DNA of 64,000 bases from Escallonia rubra (Eukaryota; Streptophyta; Magnoliopsida; Escalloniales; Escalloniaceae), in the NCBI GenBank assembly GCA_033065855.1, contig JAVXUO010001651.1:62001-126000 (forward strand), written 5' to 3'. The notes beneath the pieces are model-generated. The model was given only the letters and a program-made list of their open reading frames with translations, was not told the DNA's origin and made no database searches. Positions 41,583 to 54,603 of the stretch are shown piece by piece (position 1 is the stretch's first letter; each line of letters begins with the position of its first letter). The translations under genes were made by a program, and so were the position numbers.

Positions 41583-44190
41583 TTAGACTTTACTCCAGGA
41601 TAATTCAGGATTTGGTCTAGAGGGGGGGTTAGGTAAATTCCATAGAAGCTGAGACGAGTGTTCATATAGTAACTTATATGCCGAGGCTACCGAGAAAATT
41701 CCATCCTTTGTGTGCCCCCAAACCTGTTGGTCGTCGTAATCATTCTGAGCAATATAAATAGCAGTGATCCACTTGCCTATATCTCGAGGAAAGATTATGT
41801 CAATCTTACTTTGATCCCAAGATCCATTGCAGATCAGGTCACAGACTAGGACATCAGACAGATTATCGCCTGTCAAGGGAAGAGCATTTAGTGGAGAGGT
41901 ATTCGGGATCTAGCTATCCTGCCATGTTTTAATGTCTTCCATTTTCGACCTGCCATCTAAGACCCAAACTTACCGTCTGTCTACCAATTAGAATTCCTCG
42001 CCAAACGCCAGATGACGGGGATTGAAGAAAAGTCTAGTAGACACAGTATTTCCCACAGTACACTCGAGCCATGAGGGAGTCCGGTTCACACCAAATTCTC
42101 CAGGCAACTTTAGCAAGTAGTGCCTGATTTAGAAGTTGTGATTTTTGAAAGGCAAGGCCCCCTGACGACAGAGGACCACATAAAACATGCCAATTTGCCC
42201 AGTGTATGCCCCGAGATCCCTATTTACCTGACCATAAAAAATTGCTAAGAATAGTATCAATTTTTCGACAAATTTTTTTGGAAATAGCCACACATGCATG
42301 TGATAAATAAGAAGATAATTAAGCACATATTTAATTAGGGTAGCCCTTCCTGCTTTGTTGAGTAATGCTCCTTTCTAGGCCGCGCATCTTGATTTTATCC
42401 AGTTCAAGAGTTCCTAAAAGAAAGCTGTCCATTTTGATAGATCCCAAACCCCCTTTTTTCCTTCCGAGTCATTCTAATTTTATTGGTCAATTCCTGAGCA
42501 ATAAGGATATTGTCTATGATATGGCGCTGAGCTACAAAAGCATTCTGATACGGGAATACTAGGTCACTGAGCACACCTTTAATTCGGTTGGCAAGCATCT
42601 TGGAGATAATCTTATAGATGATATTGCAGAAACTAATTGGTCTAAAATTACTCGGTCTAATTGGGTGTGTACATTTAGGGATAAGCACAATAAATGCTTT
42701 ATTGGCAACACTTAACATGTGACCGGAGCGAAGGAACAATAATACAGCCGCTGTAATGGGTCTTGTCATAAAATCCCAGCATTTTTGGTAAACAACTGCA
42801 GGGATACCATCCGGTCCAGGTGCTTTAAGGGGCTTAATTTGAAAGGGCCAGTTTAACTTCCTTGGCGGTGAAAGGTTTTGATAAAGAATATCGTTGGCTA
42901 TCAGAGAGGTGTTGCGTTATGTTCTCCATCGAATTATAGCTATCCCTCGTCACTGGCTCCATTGTTGAGGAGCAAAAGATATTTTTGAAGTAATTAACCA
43001 AACAAAGAACAATATCAGGGTAAAAGGTATGAGTGATATTGTTCTCATCAGTATTGGAGGTGATACGATTAAGATTACTTTGAACAACTGTCAAAGTGTG
43101 GAAAATTTTATTATTCCGATCCCTCAGCTTTAACCAGTGAATTTTAGCTTTCTAAGCCCAGAAGACCTCCTCACACTCCATAAGCCAATCTAAATGGCGG
43201 CGGGCCTGTTGGTCCAAGAGTTGCGCCTCCAAGTTAGGCAGCAGGCCTTGGCATTTATTTATCTGATCTAGAGTATCCTTTATCTGAGAGCCGAGATGGC
43301 CAAAATAAGATTTATTCCAAACAGCTAACTCCTTCATCATAAGTGTCCCCTAAAAGCTGACCCGGAATAGCGGGGATCCATTAACAGTGGTTTGCCAGGC
43401 TTTATAACCTTGCCCAAAGGGTGCTTCAGCCATATTGCTTCAAATCGTTTTGGCTTCATATTCTGAAATAATACTGGGTGGGTATCAAGGAGTAAAGGGG
43501 CGTGGTCAGATGTTTGGATTCCTAGGTTAGTAATGGTGGCCAAAGGAAACAAAAGTGTCCAGGCGGTATTTACAAAGCCCCAATCAATACGCCCGTAAGT
43601 ACAAGCCAAACTATGGCGGTTATTCGTCCATGTGAACGTGGGGCCTACCCCTTTGATATCAATCAGCTGATGTTTTTGTATAAAATCCTCTAGGATGGTA
43701 GCACCAGGTGTATGTAAATGATGAGAGCCAGATTTATCTGCCGACCTAAAGACTTTGTTAAAATCACCCATAAGAACGATAGGGGAATCTGGGGAGGATA
43801 TCGAAACATATATGCAGGCCCAAGTTTGTTGTCGTTTAGCTTAGACATAATGACCATAAATGAACCCTAACACCCAGGTTTCCCTTCCGCCCAAGGTAAA
43901 GCGAACCAGGATGCAGTTCTTATCCCGGTGAAGCGATGTCCCCTGGATATCATTCCTCCACTCTACCCAAAGGCCACCTTTTGTTCCCAGAATACCCATC
44001 GGATCAACACCCACAGCAGAAATGAAACCTTGTTTCAAGAAAAAGGAAGAGATTCTATCTACAGATAGTTTTGTTTCCTGTAAGAATATACACGATGGTT
44101 GATGGAGCCGGATCATCTTTAATACTGCATGAACTGATAGGGCATGACCGAGCTCACGACAGTTCCAGGTCAGAACTTTCATTGAGTCTC
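41583..44190 (-). pseudogene. LINE ORF2, endonuclease plus RT with internal deletion
   Basis: It starts at the Met near 44181 (MKVLTWNCRELGHALSVHAV), the endonuclease N-terminus. The catalytic-type QETKLSVD, MGDFNKVF (43771), FTWTNNRHSLACTYGRIDWG and TSDHAPLLL segments follow. The RT fingers are present (AFIVLIPKCTHPIRPSNFRP, YQNAFVAQRHIIDN). At about 42420 the sequence runs from IKMD straight into a connection-like segment with SFLLGTLELDKIKMRGLE, so the palm including the ADD motif is absent. The zinc region (41876-41583) is broken by stops. Confidence 0.82.
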
Positions 44191-44869
44191 GGGGGGTTGT
44201 TCTGGTACAACGCCCAAAACCTGATAAACTAGACCCCCCGAGCAAAAGGGGGGCTCCGTAACTACTAGTCTTCGCTTTCGAGAGGGAGACAAGATCTCTG
44301 GTATATCTAGAGACCCTATTTTATTCTTTTCTTTGTACCAAATCATGTCATAGTTAGGGAGGCATCGACGATCCACCAACTGGCGGTGTCGTTTAAGCTT
44401 GGGGTTGCTATCCCAAGAAGAAAATATTTCCAGTTCCAAGACCCCATTCACAAAGGGAGGAGGTGGTCCCAGCCACCACTTCGGCCATCTCGACTGTTTT
44501 CGGGTGAGAGAGAAACGGGGATCTTGCATTGAGGCATTAGCAGCCCCCACCGGTAATTTATTTCGTGAAGAGTGTTTGTTTTTATAAGCATGCAAGTTCC
44601 GTATGACATGTAGAGGAAGAATATTTACAGCATGATGTTGGAAAATTGAATTGACATAGGAGAAAAGTTGAGGACTGTGACCTGGGGACGAAGATTCTGA
44701 GCCAGATCCCCTAGATTTTTTCCCACGAGCGTCGTCTTCATTAATATGATCATCCATGAGGCCACATTTCCCTGTATATATAGTATTTATCGAGACAACA
44801 AAGTCTTCAGAGATCATCTGGAGACCATTGTTCATGTTTGAAACTTGATCAGTAGATAGCACCGTCTCC

Positions 44870-47122
44870 ATGTTAGAGTCATACTCAAGGAGCTGAGAAA
44901 CGAGTGCCTCTTAGTTGTGTCTGCTCCTCCTCCACATTTGATTTCTCCTTAATTGCTATGTTCATATTTTCCAGTAAGTGCACGGAACTAACAGAAGGTA
45001 GAAGATTATTTTCCAGAGGTGTATAAACTTGTAGACTGAGATCAGTTCTAAGTTGTTCCAATGTAGAGTGTATAGAATCATCCAAACCCATAGGCAAGCC
45101 TCGCGGCCAAGTAGAAAACTGAGGCATATATCATCGACCCCCCCCCCTCCCTCAGATTTAGCATATTAGCCTTTTCCTTCCCATGATCGCAGTCATTCAC
45201 CAACATAGCCTTAGATGAATCATGTTCATATTCTAGTTTGTTGATAATTATGGGACCCTGTAAGATGTCTAGGGGATTTTCCGACAAGGATGAACCATCT
45301 ACATTCATCGGTGCTAAAACCATACTCAAATCAATGCTAGACAGGACGATAGTGGATGTCTGTGGGAAAGGATGGGTCTTTGGGCCTAAGAAAATTTGCA
45401 GCCCATACGCAAAGAGATTTGTAAATAATTTTTAAAGATGCTGATTGAAAAAAAGGGGCGATGGGCCCGGCCCAAGAGCATTGGCTGTGATTACAGAAGT
45501 ACTAAGTGGGCCGCCCACATCCGGAGATATGAGGTCCAAACCCGCATCAGAGGTAGAGGGGTCCAAGTCACATGATATTTTGGGTTGAGAGATAAGGGAA
45601 AGGGATTCTGGGGATCACTCCCCTATTTGGCAATCCTTAGGGGTCAGAGCTAGTGGGGCGGTGGGTGTTGACGTGGCATCCATCCGAGGGTTGCTTGCAC
45701 CAAGTGGCATATGGGGTAATGAATGAAAATCATGTAAGGTTATTGTAGGATCTCTGGCAGATATTATGGTCGGCGCATGAGCACACATATTTTTGGAGTT
45801 TGTCCCCAGCACTTCTTCCGGTAGGATCTCGACATCAGAGTCAGAAAATTTCGGTGAGTTTTCCATATCAGAAAAATCATTGACACTAAATTCTTCTTGC
45901 TCTTCTTGATCCTCCTTGTTTACTTGAGCATCAGATAGGTTTGCCACCAGTGCATCAAACTTCTCAAGTTCCTCACCATCAGGTATTTCTAGTAATTTTT
46001 GGAGGAAAATGGTCAATATCAATGTCCTTATCTTGTTCTTGGTCAGGCACCGGATTTTCTTCCATGTGTGCATTACCATTTATTTCCTCATTTTCATCAA
46101 CAAACCCATACGGCTCCTCTCCAGGGAGCTGGTAATCCACCTCTACATCAGCGTCCTCATTGGCATTTTTCGAGGCAAAGGATTGGGAGGCCGTAACAAA
46201 AGCCATTTCGTCACTTGACCCATTAGAGAGGGCCGGGGAGAAAACGTCGTAGAGATGAGTGAGATGTGTGCCCTCATGATCCATAGAGATTGAGATTCGC
46301 GAGGAACAGTTCCCATCCGAGTTTGGTAGAGCACGAAGGGGATGGGCAAACATTTGTTGTCCTGCCAGAAAATATGTTGGGTATAGATTTGGACCCGGGA
46401 GAGCAGCAGTGCGACGTGACAACAGTTCCACCACCTCCGTGAGAGGGACATGGCAGTTTGAATTATCATGACCAATCTGGCCACATCGATGGCATGCAAT
46501 AAAAAACCTTTCGTAATTGCATCTCATCATCACCCACCCCACACCATCTAGTAAGGTAATGTACACGGCTGGCAGAAGAGGTAGATCAACCATTACGCGA
46601 ACCTTGATGTGGAAATAATCTGTGTTAGTCACACGCTTTTCCGACCAGTCAATATCCAAGACCGTATCCGTCGCAACACCGATCATCTTAGCAAGTGAGT
46701 AGATATAGCAGTCACTTGGGATGTTGTTAACTTGCATCCTTAAATCATTCGTGGGGAATTTTAGAGCCGAGTAGATAACATGTGGGAAACAAGGTTGTAG
46801 AAGGAGTAAAGTTCCAAATAAATTCCATGGTCCATTGTTACACACTAGTAACGCATCCGAAGTTGTGGAAAAAGGTGAAGAGGAAGACATGTGGTAGTTT
46901 TTGGGCATGAACAAATCCTTGCAGGAACTAGCAGTGGTTCACCCTATTCTGGATTTTTTTCTCAGAGAAGTTATGGGAGTCAATAAACTTGCCAATCAAG
47001 ACTTTGTCCTTATCAATCCGCATATTTTGGACATGGGTGGGGTTTATGGGAAGCATGACCGTACGTAGATCTAAATTCTCCGCATCAATAAGGTTTCCAT
47101 CATAATGGAAAGGGTCAGCCAT
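44870..47122 (-). pseudogene. LINE ORF1 (gag-like, DUF4283 and zinc knuckle)
   Basis: It encodes the nucleic-acid-binding protein of the LINE. Start codon at 47122 (MADPFHYDGNLIDAENLDLR). A frameshift near 46925 leads to the long frame 46914-45979 with the domain core (NNGPWNLFGTLLLLQPC, DLRMQVNNIPSDCY) and a CCHC knuckle, CHRCGQIGHDNSNC. An acidic Asp/Glu-rich tail follows (46079-45615), then broken frames to about 44870. The - strand frame 44871-44179 (230 codons, with WLGPPPPFVNGVLELEIFSS) runs on toward ORF2 and may be the ORF1 C-terminus. Confidence 0.8.
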
Positions 47123-47560
47123 GTTCCACCAAACAGGAATAAATACCCAGAGGTTAGTGGTCCACGCAGTACAAGTGAAGTAAAGAGCATGATGGATAAG
47201 GACAGTTGTAGGAGAGAATCCAGACAGAAAGTATAAAGGTATCCGTGAATGCAGGTGGAAAGGTGACTATGCTACTGGAAAATGGACTATGTTTACATCA
47301 GCGGTACAAGGACGGGGAAGGGAGTATTTCAGTAGAAAACAACCATAGGAAACATGAGGATAGATTCTGATAATAGTTCAGATAATGGAAACATGGGTGA
47401 CGCACAATAAGGACATGCAAGAAGATAGATTACATGAACCCATTCCAAGGTGGGAGATAAGTCAGTGTAGAGTAAAGGATACGAAGCCAGAGAGAATTTG
47501 ACACTGTAGCGCTACTCTCGAGACAGTTTACGTTGTTTAATCGCTAAATCGGCCCTTTGG

Positions 47561-48390
47561 AGGTGAACCTGTGACTTCAACTGAAAGCCCCAACTATAGA
47601 TGGAATTTCAGTCGGGACGACTTTGACAACTCTTTATTATCGCTTTTAATATTTACTTTAAAAAAATCCGCTTATAATACAGTGGTACTGTACAATGGTA
47701 AAAATATATTTAGTTGACACCAAATCTGTCATTTTCCACTTGAGACGACTCTATACGGCACAAAAGACGAGCTTTGTCTGAAGCAATGTTTTAAAGGGTA
47801 GGATGAAACGTCTGATCGTCCACAAGGCAAGGAATTGAAGCGTAAGCCTTTCCATTATTAATTCCTTTTTGTTTAGAGAATATTACGTCATAAAACAAGT
47901 AGAAACAAGAGTGCGCCACCCTATTCATAATAATTAGCTCAGACCAAGAAATTCGAATATGTATACCATTACATAAATTAAACGTGTGTGCGACTCTTAA
48001 AGTATAAGATAAATATATAATTGTTACGGCATATTTTTTCAGATTTCGACTCGCCGGATTATCATCATGACTCACTTAAATTTGATCATCTTCCTCTCAA
48101 CCTCTGACTCATTGTCTCATCTACTCACCAGAGCCATTACAACCGTCCAATACAACCCCCACCACTATCCAACACATGAACAAAGGTGCTGCAGGTAAAA
48201 AAATTAGGGTTCATTTTGGTTCGTCACCGTTGCGTCGATGGCGGTGGGGGCAAATTTGATTAAAAAGGAAAGAGGGAAAAATAGTTGATCGAGGTGCGGC
48301 TTCCTTATGACATAGCATGGCGACTTGGCATATCATGTTTTATAATCAAATTTTTTTGGTTAAATGGTGTGAACATCAAATTAAAAAAAA
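47561..48390. other. Intergenic, unassigned
   Basis: AT-rich sequence between the LINE and the next element. A - strand frame 47791-48075 has no recognised domain. Confidence 0.4.
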
Positions 48391-49350
48391 ATTTAATTAC
48401 ACCAAGTCCTTGGGGTTAGAATAAAATTACAGCCGATGACACAAAGTTTGAAAAGGTAACAGATCTTAACCATTAACTTTGAAAAGATATCAGCCATATC
48501 CATCCATCGTTGATTTGTTAAAATGTCAATACAACCCTTATTTAGTACATACATAGTATATACACAAAATAATTTCAAACTGTAATTATTTGAGGATTTG
48601 GATTTACATGTGTGTAATTTAACTGATTTGGATTTAGAGTTTGCGTAGATTAAGGGAATCACGTTGCTTTAGGTGGGGTTTGAGTAGCAACTTTTAGTTG
48701 ATGAGGCGGCAAAGGGACAGGAGTGGAGACGGCGACAGTTGTGTGATTGGGCAATTTGGTGTTGACGACAATGCCGATGAAATCGAGGTGGCCTTGTAGC
48801 TCATCGTAGTGGCGGTGGAAGCTGGAGACTGCAGTTGAGAGGTTGAAGAGCTGCGCGACGAAATAGGTAAAAGGTGGTGATGGTTGTTGATTGGTTGAGA
48901 CTGGGTCTTTCAATTGTTGTTTGACGATGGCTAGAAGTGGCTTAACTAGCAGGGCTGTTGTGTAGAGGTGGCGGTGGGAGCGGACATGTTGTGTGGGCTT
49001 GCACGCTGTTCAGAGGAGGCGGTAGTGGTGGTGATGATGTACTAGATTTGCTAGTGATCATGTACTTGTAGACACTAGTGTCTGCGTGGGGGTGGTTGGT
49101 GGTGGGTAATGTCAAGAGAAAATAGGAAAATAGAGGAGGATAAAGGTGCCGTCACTGTGTCGATAGTGCTTAAACAGTGGGTCCTTGAAGAGGAAGAGGA
49201 GAAAAAATGGATGGCTTTTGAAGAATTACCTTACAAATGATGGGCAGTAAAATTAGTTTGCTAAAACCGTTCGATATAAATGCTATATGTCCAACTAATG
49301 GACATACATATAGTGTCATCCTAACCTCTGAAAAATAAGTGTATTTAACC
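48391..49350. mobile_element. Mutator-like element with possible captured coding sequence
   Basis: The left end tttaattacacc, followed by ggggttag, gacacaaagttt and atcagcc, parallels the element at 13400-14390, as does the total length (960 vs 991 bp). The right end read inversely (ggttaaatacactta, gaggttagg) is a diverged partner. The interior differs completely from that relative. Confidence 0.6.
48659..48913 (-). pseudogene. Coding-like cargo, possibly FRIGIDA-like fragment
   Basis: An 84-codon frame inside the Mutator-like element with FVAQLFNLSTAVSSFHRHYD then ELQGHLDFIGI, followed by a Pro/Thr/Val-rich tail. The helical part with DELQ.HLDFI reminds me of the coiled region of FRIGIDA-like proteins, but the match is short and from memory. 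A captured fragment is a reasonable inference; function is not expected. Confidence 0.3.
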
Positions 49351-49736
49351 TAATTAAAAATCATTTAAAGATAACTGAGAAAAGTTTTGATCAAGGAAAA
49401 TTTTCAAATGATCTTTTTTTATTTTTTTAATATAGAGGGAACAAGCTTTAATTTTCTAAAGGGCTAAATGCACTTTGGGCTGGGAGCGATATGGCCCCAT
49501 ATTCTTTAAAAAGTTTATCTAAACCTACTTGTACTCCTTTAAAGTGGTCATATTGGATAGGGCTATGACAGAGCGAGTTGGAATGTCATAACTATTCCTG
49601 AGTTGGAATGTCATAACTATTCCTTTTTATACCAAAAATTTTCAAACCAAACCATGTTCTTACCTCCCCTCCCTCCCCCCCCCCCTCCCCCCCAACTCAC
49701 CCAAAACAACTAGCACACACACAACCCACTGCCTCC
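49351..49736. other. Spacer with a 26-bp tandem duplication and C-rich run
   Basis: gagttggaatgtcataacta occurs twice in tandem (about 49580-49625), followed by C-rich sequence at 49662-49694. Confidence 0.5.
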
Positions 49737-50879
49737 CACTATAAGAAAAACGGTCTTTAACAACGGACTTTAACAACGGACTACAACCCACTACAATCCC
49801 CCACATTTAGCGACGGAAAGCCCCGTCAGTAAAGATTGGTCACTAAAGGTTTTTACCAACGAAAAGGTCTGTTGGTAAAAACGTGTAGCTCTGTCAGTAA
49901 AAACATTTAGCAACGGATTTTTACTGACGGGGCAATACCGACAGAGTATCCGTCACTAAAAGCTTCTTCCAAATTTACTATTTTCAGTCGAATTATTAAA
50001 ATACTTTTGGTAAATATTTAGCCACGAATTATTAGCTATGGATTTTTATTCCGTCGCTAAAGGTAATATTTGTAATTTTTTAATGAACCTATGTCTGTCA
50101 CTAAAAAGCTGTCGATAAAAGTAATCAAATAATTTGAAAATGGGACTTTAGCGACAGGTTGTTCCGTCGCTAAAAGTACCATTTTAGCAACGGACCACAC
50201 CCATCGCTAGGTCCGTTACTTAAAGTCATTAAAAGTTTGAAAATAGGACTTTTAGCGACGGACCTTTAGTGACGGGCATGGTCCATCGCTAAAAGTCCTG
50301 AGTCAATAACCCTAATTAACTCTTTCTCCCCATCGCTTTCTCTTCCCTTTTTTTTCTCTTATCTTTCTATTATTGCTGGCAACAACCGTCCTCCATCCAG
50401 TTGCCCGCCGTCCTCCCTCCCCACCAACAAGTACTCGTCCCACACTGTGCAACACAATCACTACCACTCCACTGTCACCTCTGTGGCAAGTACCCTGCAA
50501 TCACCTCGCTGGAGAAGCAACCGCTGCCGCCACCTACCACTGCCGTCGCCCACCGCTCCCACTTGTGCGTATTTAATTTTTACAATTAACCATTATAATC
50601 ACATCATAGAATTTTTATTTTTGATGTTAGAATTATTATATTTTAGAAGTTATTTTTGTTACGGTGTTAGAATTATATTGTATGAATAATTACATGTTAG
50701 AAATAATTTCATGTTAGAATTATGTGTTAGAATTACATGTTACAATATTCTTTTTTTTTTTTTTTTTTTTGATTATAATTAAATATTATTTTTTTTTTAT
50801 AATGTATAGTGTAATTGTTTTTAATTTGTTATAATTGTTATAATATATAATTGTGGTGATAGTTAGAAAAATTAATCCT

Positions 50880-51360
50880 AAGTTACCGTAATTAACCCCA
50901 AGTAACCCTAACTAAACCTAATTAACCCTAATTAAACCTAATTTACCCTTAATACATCCCTAATTAACCCTAATAACCCTTATTTACCCTAATCAACCCC
51001 TAATACATTCCTAATTAATCCTAAGTGGCCATAATTAAACCTAATGAACCCTAATAAATCCCTAATTAACCCTAATAAGACCTAATTAAACCTTAATGCA
51101 TCCCTGATTAACCCTAATAAGCCCTAACTAAATCTAATTAACCCTAATTAAACCCTGATTAAACCCTAATACATCATAGTAATCCTAATAAACCCGAATT
51201 AAACCTAATTAAAGCGTGATTAAACCTTATCCCTAACCCTAAACTCTAATGAACCTTAAACCGTAACCCTAAATATAAACCTACTCCTCCTTAAGTCGTA
51301 TCTCCTAAAAATTGAACCCTAAATACAACTCTAACCCTAATAAACTGTAAACCCTATCAC
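50880..51360. repeat. Degenerate telomere-like repeat block
   Basis: About 480 bp dominated by variants of aaccctaatt, aacctaattaa and ccctaataa, related to the plant telomere unit CCCTAAA but irregular in spacing. It lies inside the CACTA element. Confidence 0.65.
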
Positions 51361-52179
51361 ATCTTTATGAAATTTTGATATTTTGGAAATATTCTTGCAT
51401 ATTACCAATTTTTGAACGCATACATGAATAAAAACCCTTAGTTCCCGTTCAAAGGTACTCACTACAAAGTAATGCTTTGTAATGAGCCTGTGGATATCCA
51501 GTTTGGACACTTTGAAAAAGATAAATGTTTATAAAACAGTGTATCGGCTCATGCTCGGTATTTTATGTCTTGGATATTTAGTACACTTCGTCTACTGTTT
51601 CTCCGGGTGCATAAAGATATGGTGTGCATACATATCTAGTGTCCTACATCCGTTTAATCGTGCAAGAGAAAGATTAGATGGATGTTAGAAAACCTAATCG
51701 ATGTCGTATACTTGGAGAAAAATAAGGAGGTGTTGCCGAATTTTTTGTAGACATAAGACAAAGCATGAATCAATAACTGTCTTATAAACATGTGTTTTTC
51801 GGAATGTGATAGGACCATTACCTATTAGAGAATGGAGGAGGTATAGAAATGTTATCACATCCATGCATTTATTTACATAGTAGTCCTAGTCGTCAAATGT
51901 GATACATAGTTATTGGTTTTAATTCAAATGTGATACATAGTAGTCCTAGTCGTCATGTCGGTCGATCGAAACTGGATGGAAAGGAAAAATGATGATGATT
52001 TCGAGGACTGCATCAAGTTTTGTGTTGTTATTTTTACGTGTTAATTTCTTTGGACTTCCTCTATACAAAATCAGTTTCGTGTTCATCCGCTTCATAGCAG
52101 AGGATCTAATTACTAACATAATATTCATTGTGAGTTTCTATTATCAGTTATGGATAGATTACGGGCCATTCAAGGTCGC

Positions 52180-53670
52180 GTCTATTCCAATGGCTGGGTC
52201 CTCGACATTACCTGCTAATCACGAGGCACATAGCATGAGCATTCAACAGGCTCGGCCCCAGCCCCAATCATAGCCACAACCCTAGCCCCAGGCCGAGCCC
52301 TCCCAGCCATACACTGGTTCTCATTCTTCAGCGGGTTCGACGACATCATGTATATTTTCTATTTACATTTAGTCACCATGTCTACCTTATATTTAAATTA
52401 TATTTGAACTGCATTAATGTTGGTATTTTGTAGGATCTCATCGAGGCCGTGGACCCACACGCGGGGTGCGTATTGATCCTCAGCGGAAATATTGACTTAT
52501 TCTCACTGAAGATGGCTAGTAAGTAAAAAATCACATAACACAATACTTGACACTTTAATGATTCCAATAGTTATTACTGTTCACTTATTTAATGATATTA
52601 ATGCTATTCTTTATATAGATCCTGAAGTGTCCGGAAAAAAATGAGGATCGGCGTCCTTGTGAAGGGCTGTTCTTTTTAGCCACTGCTATACAGGAAAGAC
52701 TGGAATGCCGGGAGGAGGGAGGCCCTGTGGGAGGAGTGGCTGCTATGGTTCGATAAATTGTCAGCTAATATTTGTTTAATTAGTATCTTATATTTAAATT
52801 AATGTAATGATTGTGTAATTGGATCCATTGTAGGAGAGGTTTGAGTTTGAGTAGCCTGAGCAGCAGATATTGGGAAGATGGGCTTTTTTTGCCTTCATTG
52901 CAAAAAGTTACCTGTAATGGCTGCACGACGCACGGGAGCAGGCGAGGAAGTTGCTGCCAGAGGGTGCCCCAATGGAGAAGTGAAAGGGGTATCCCCTTAT
53001 TGGATCTCACCATATGTATGGGGGCAAATGGACCTAGATCGATGATCCATCTTGGGAGGTGAAGAGTAAGAGTGAGAGGGCTCAGGATCCTACGCACATA
53101 GAAGTCACGGCGTCGTCCGACATAAGAATGTGATTGAGCACCCGCATCTCTAGAAGGATGAGGTGTGTGCTTTGATATACATGATGACACACGTGAGGAA
53201 AAAGAATAAAGATGATGCACATCGGGCGGGGGAGTTCGTTTCACAGGTTGCACGGCAGATCGATATAAGTTACAAATTAATTTATTTGTAGTTAAAATTT
53301 TGATAATGTCTTCAATGTCTATTGCCTTAATGTCTTCAATGTCTATTGCCTTAATGTCTTCAATGTCAAATCACTGTTTTGTAGGCCTCGTATGAACATA
53401 TTAGGGGGTCTGGGCAGCAGTCGGGTCAGCCATCAACATCCATGAGTACGAGTACCGAGGGATTGAAGTAGTGGCTGGATACACCGGGGGTCGTCATAGA
53501 AGGAAAGGGCGAGTACGTGGCCTACCCAGCGTGACTGCACGTGCCGTGATGCAAGCAACCCCACCCTCTACTGCCCCTCCACAGACACAGACATAGACAC
53601 TGACCGCGTAACAGCAGTTACACCTGAAGGATGTTTGTCACATTGCTCGAGAGATGGTCAGGATGAGATA
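52180..53670 (+). pseudogene. Decayed CACTA transposase-type exons
   Basis: Broken + strand frames suggest an En/Spm-associated protein (plant transposase, Ptta/En/Spm type). They include a Pro/Gln-rich stretch (52190-52300), GSHRGRGPTRGVRIDPQRKY near 52437-52495, RFEFE and ILGRWAFFAFIAKSYL near 52836-52912, and a Ser/Thr stretch (GQQSGQPSTSMSTSTEGLK) near 53413. Stops are frequent. The assignment rests mainly on position in a CACTA element and general composition. Confidence 0.4.
53306..53370. repeat. Minisatellite, unit about 25 bp
   Basis: Close to three tandem copies of aatgtcttcaatgtctattg plus cctt within the CACTA interior. Confidence 0.8.
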
Positions 53671-54603
53671 CAAAACAATTATTTTATGAAGTCAATATAC
53701 GTGAATAAACAGAATAACGAGAATGCTTGCATGCTTTTAGTGTAGGACATTATTATTGGACAGTTCGAGCCGGATCTGGATGACACCCTTGTGGACGATG
53801 ATGAGTAGGGTCCAGATCCTGGTCTTGGCTAGACCTGAGCCCTTCCTTTCTTTCCTTCCCATGCCGTCTTGGAATTATGCTGCCCTCCCCTCCCTTATTT
53901 TTATCCCCCTCTCGCTCTTGTCCCCACCCCATGTTATATTTGTTTCACAACTAGACAATGTTTATATATTTTTTGTTCAATTATAATGAATGTGTACTTT
54001 ATGTTTGAGGGTTATATAATTGCTGTCAATGTGGATTAAGAATTGTTTATTGATGGATGTCGATTGGTTGGGATTGTATAATTGAATTGAGATTTGAATT
54101 GCTGGTTTGGGTATAAAAAAAACATTTTCAGCGATGAATTTTTTCTCGTCGCTTATAAATCTATAGGACAGTGTTGTGAAAAAAAAGTTAGCGATGAAAA
54201 TTTTCATCGCTAAAGGTTTTGTTGACGGACCTTTAGTAAAACGGGCAGTCATCGCTATAGGTCCATTATTTTTAATGACGGCCTTTTAGCGGCAAAAATT
54301 CCGTCGCTAAAATCTTTAGTGACGGAATTTTCCGTGGCTAAATATTTTTTCAAATTAATAGTTAAAAAAAATAATTTAAAATACGGAAATTATGTTTAGC
54401 TACGGAAATTCCGTCACTAAAGGAATTTAGTGTTTGTCGATAAAAATTGGACTTTTGGCGAAGGAATTTTAAAATCCGTTGCCAAACTTTTAGTGACGGA
54501 CTTTTAGCGAAGGGGTGCTGTCACTAAAAGTCTTTGGCAATGGAATAAGGACTTTTAGCACCGAAATTGTCTGTCGCTAAAAGTCATTTTTCTTGTAGTG
54601 TCC

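Larger units (their letters stand above)
40445..47560 (-). mobile_element. LINE with gag-like ORF1 and ORF2 lacking the RT core
   Basis: Read on the - strand: a 5' region, ORF1 from 47122 (DUF4283-like, zinc knuckle at about 46480), ORF2 from about 44181 (endonuclease), a shortened reverse transcriptase (43340-42400), the zinc/connection region (42330-41580), RNase H (41004-40618) and a 3' tail near 40445. The 5' limit and the target duplication were not resolved. Because the RT palm is missing it cannot copy itself. Confidence 0.75.
49737..54600. mobile_element. CACTA (En/Spm-like) transposon
   Basis: 4864 bp with ends CACTATAAGAAAAA (left) and CACTACAAGAAAAA (right, inverted) and an exact 3-bp duplication tcc (49734-49736, 54601-54603). 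Sub-terminal regions (49755-50300 and 54120-54590) carry many tagcgacgga/tccgtcgctaaa units in both orientations, the kind of motif bound by CACTA transposases. The interior holds broken transposase-like sequence, a telomere-like repeat block (50880-51360) and a small minisatellite (53306-53370). Confidence 0.92.

Noticed and set aside
45941-46218. + strand open frames across the LINE ORF1 region
   Set aside because: They are antisense shadows of the gag-like frame on the - strand.
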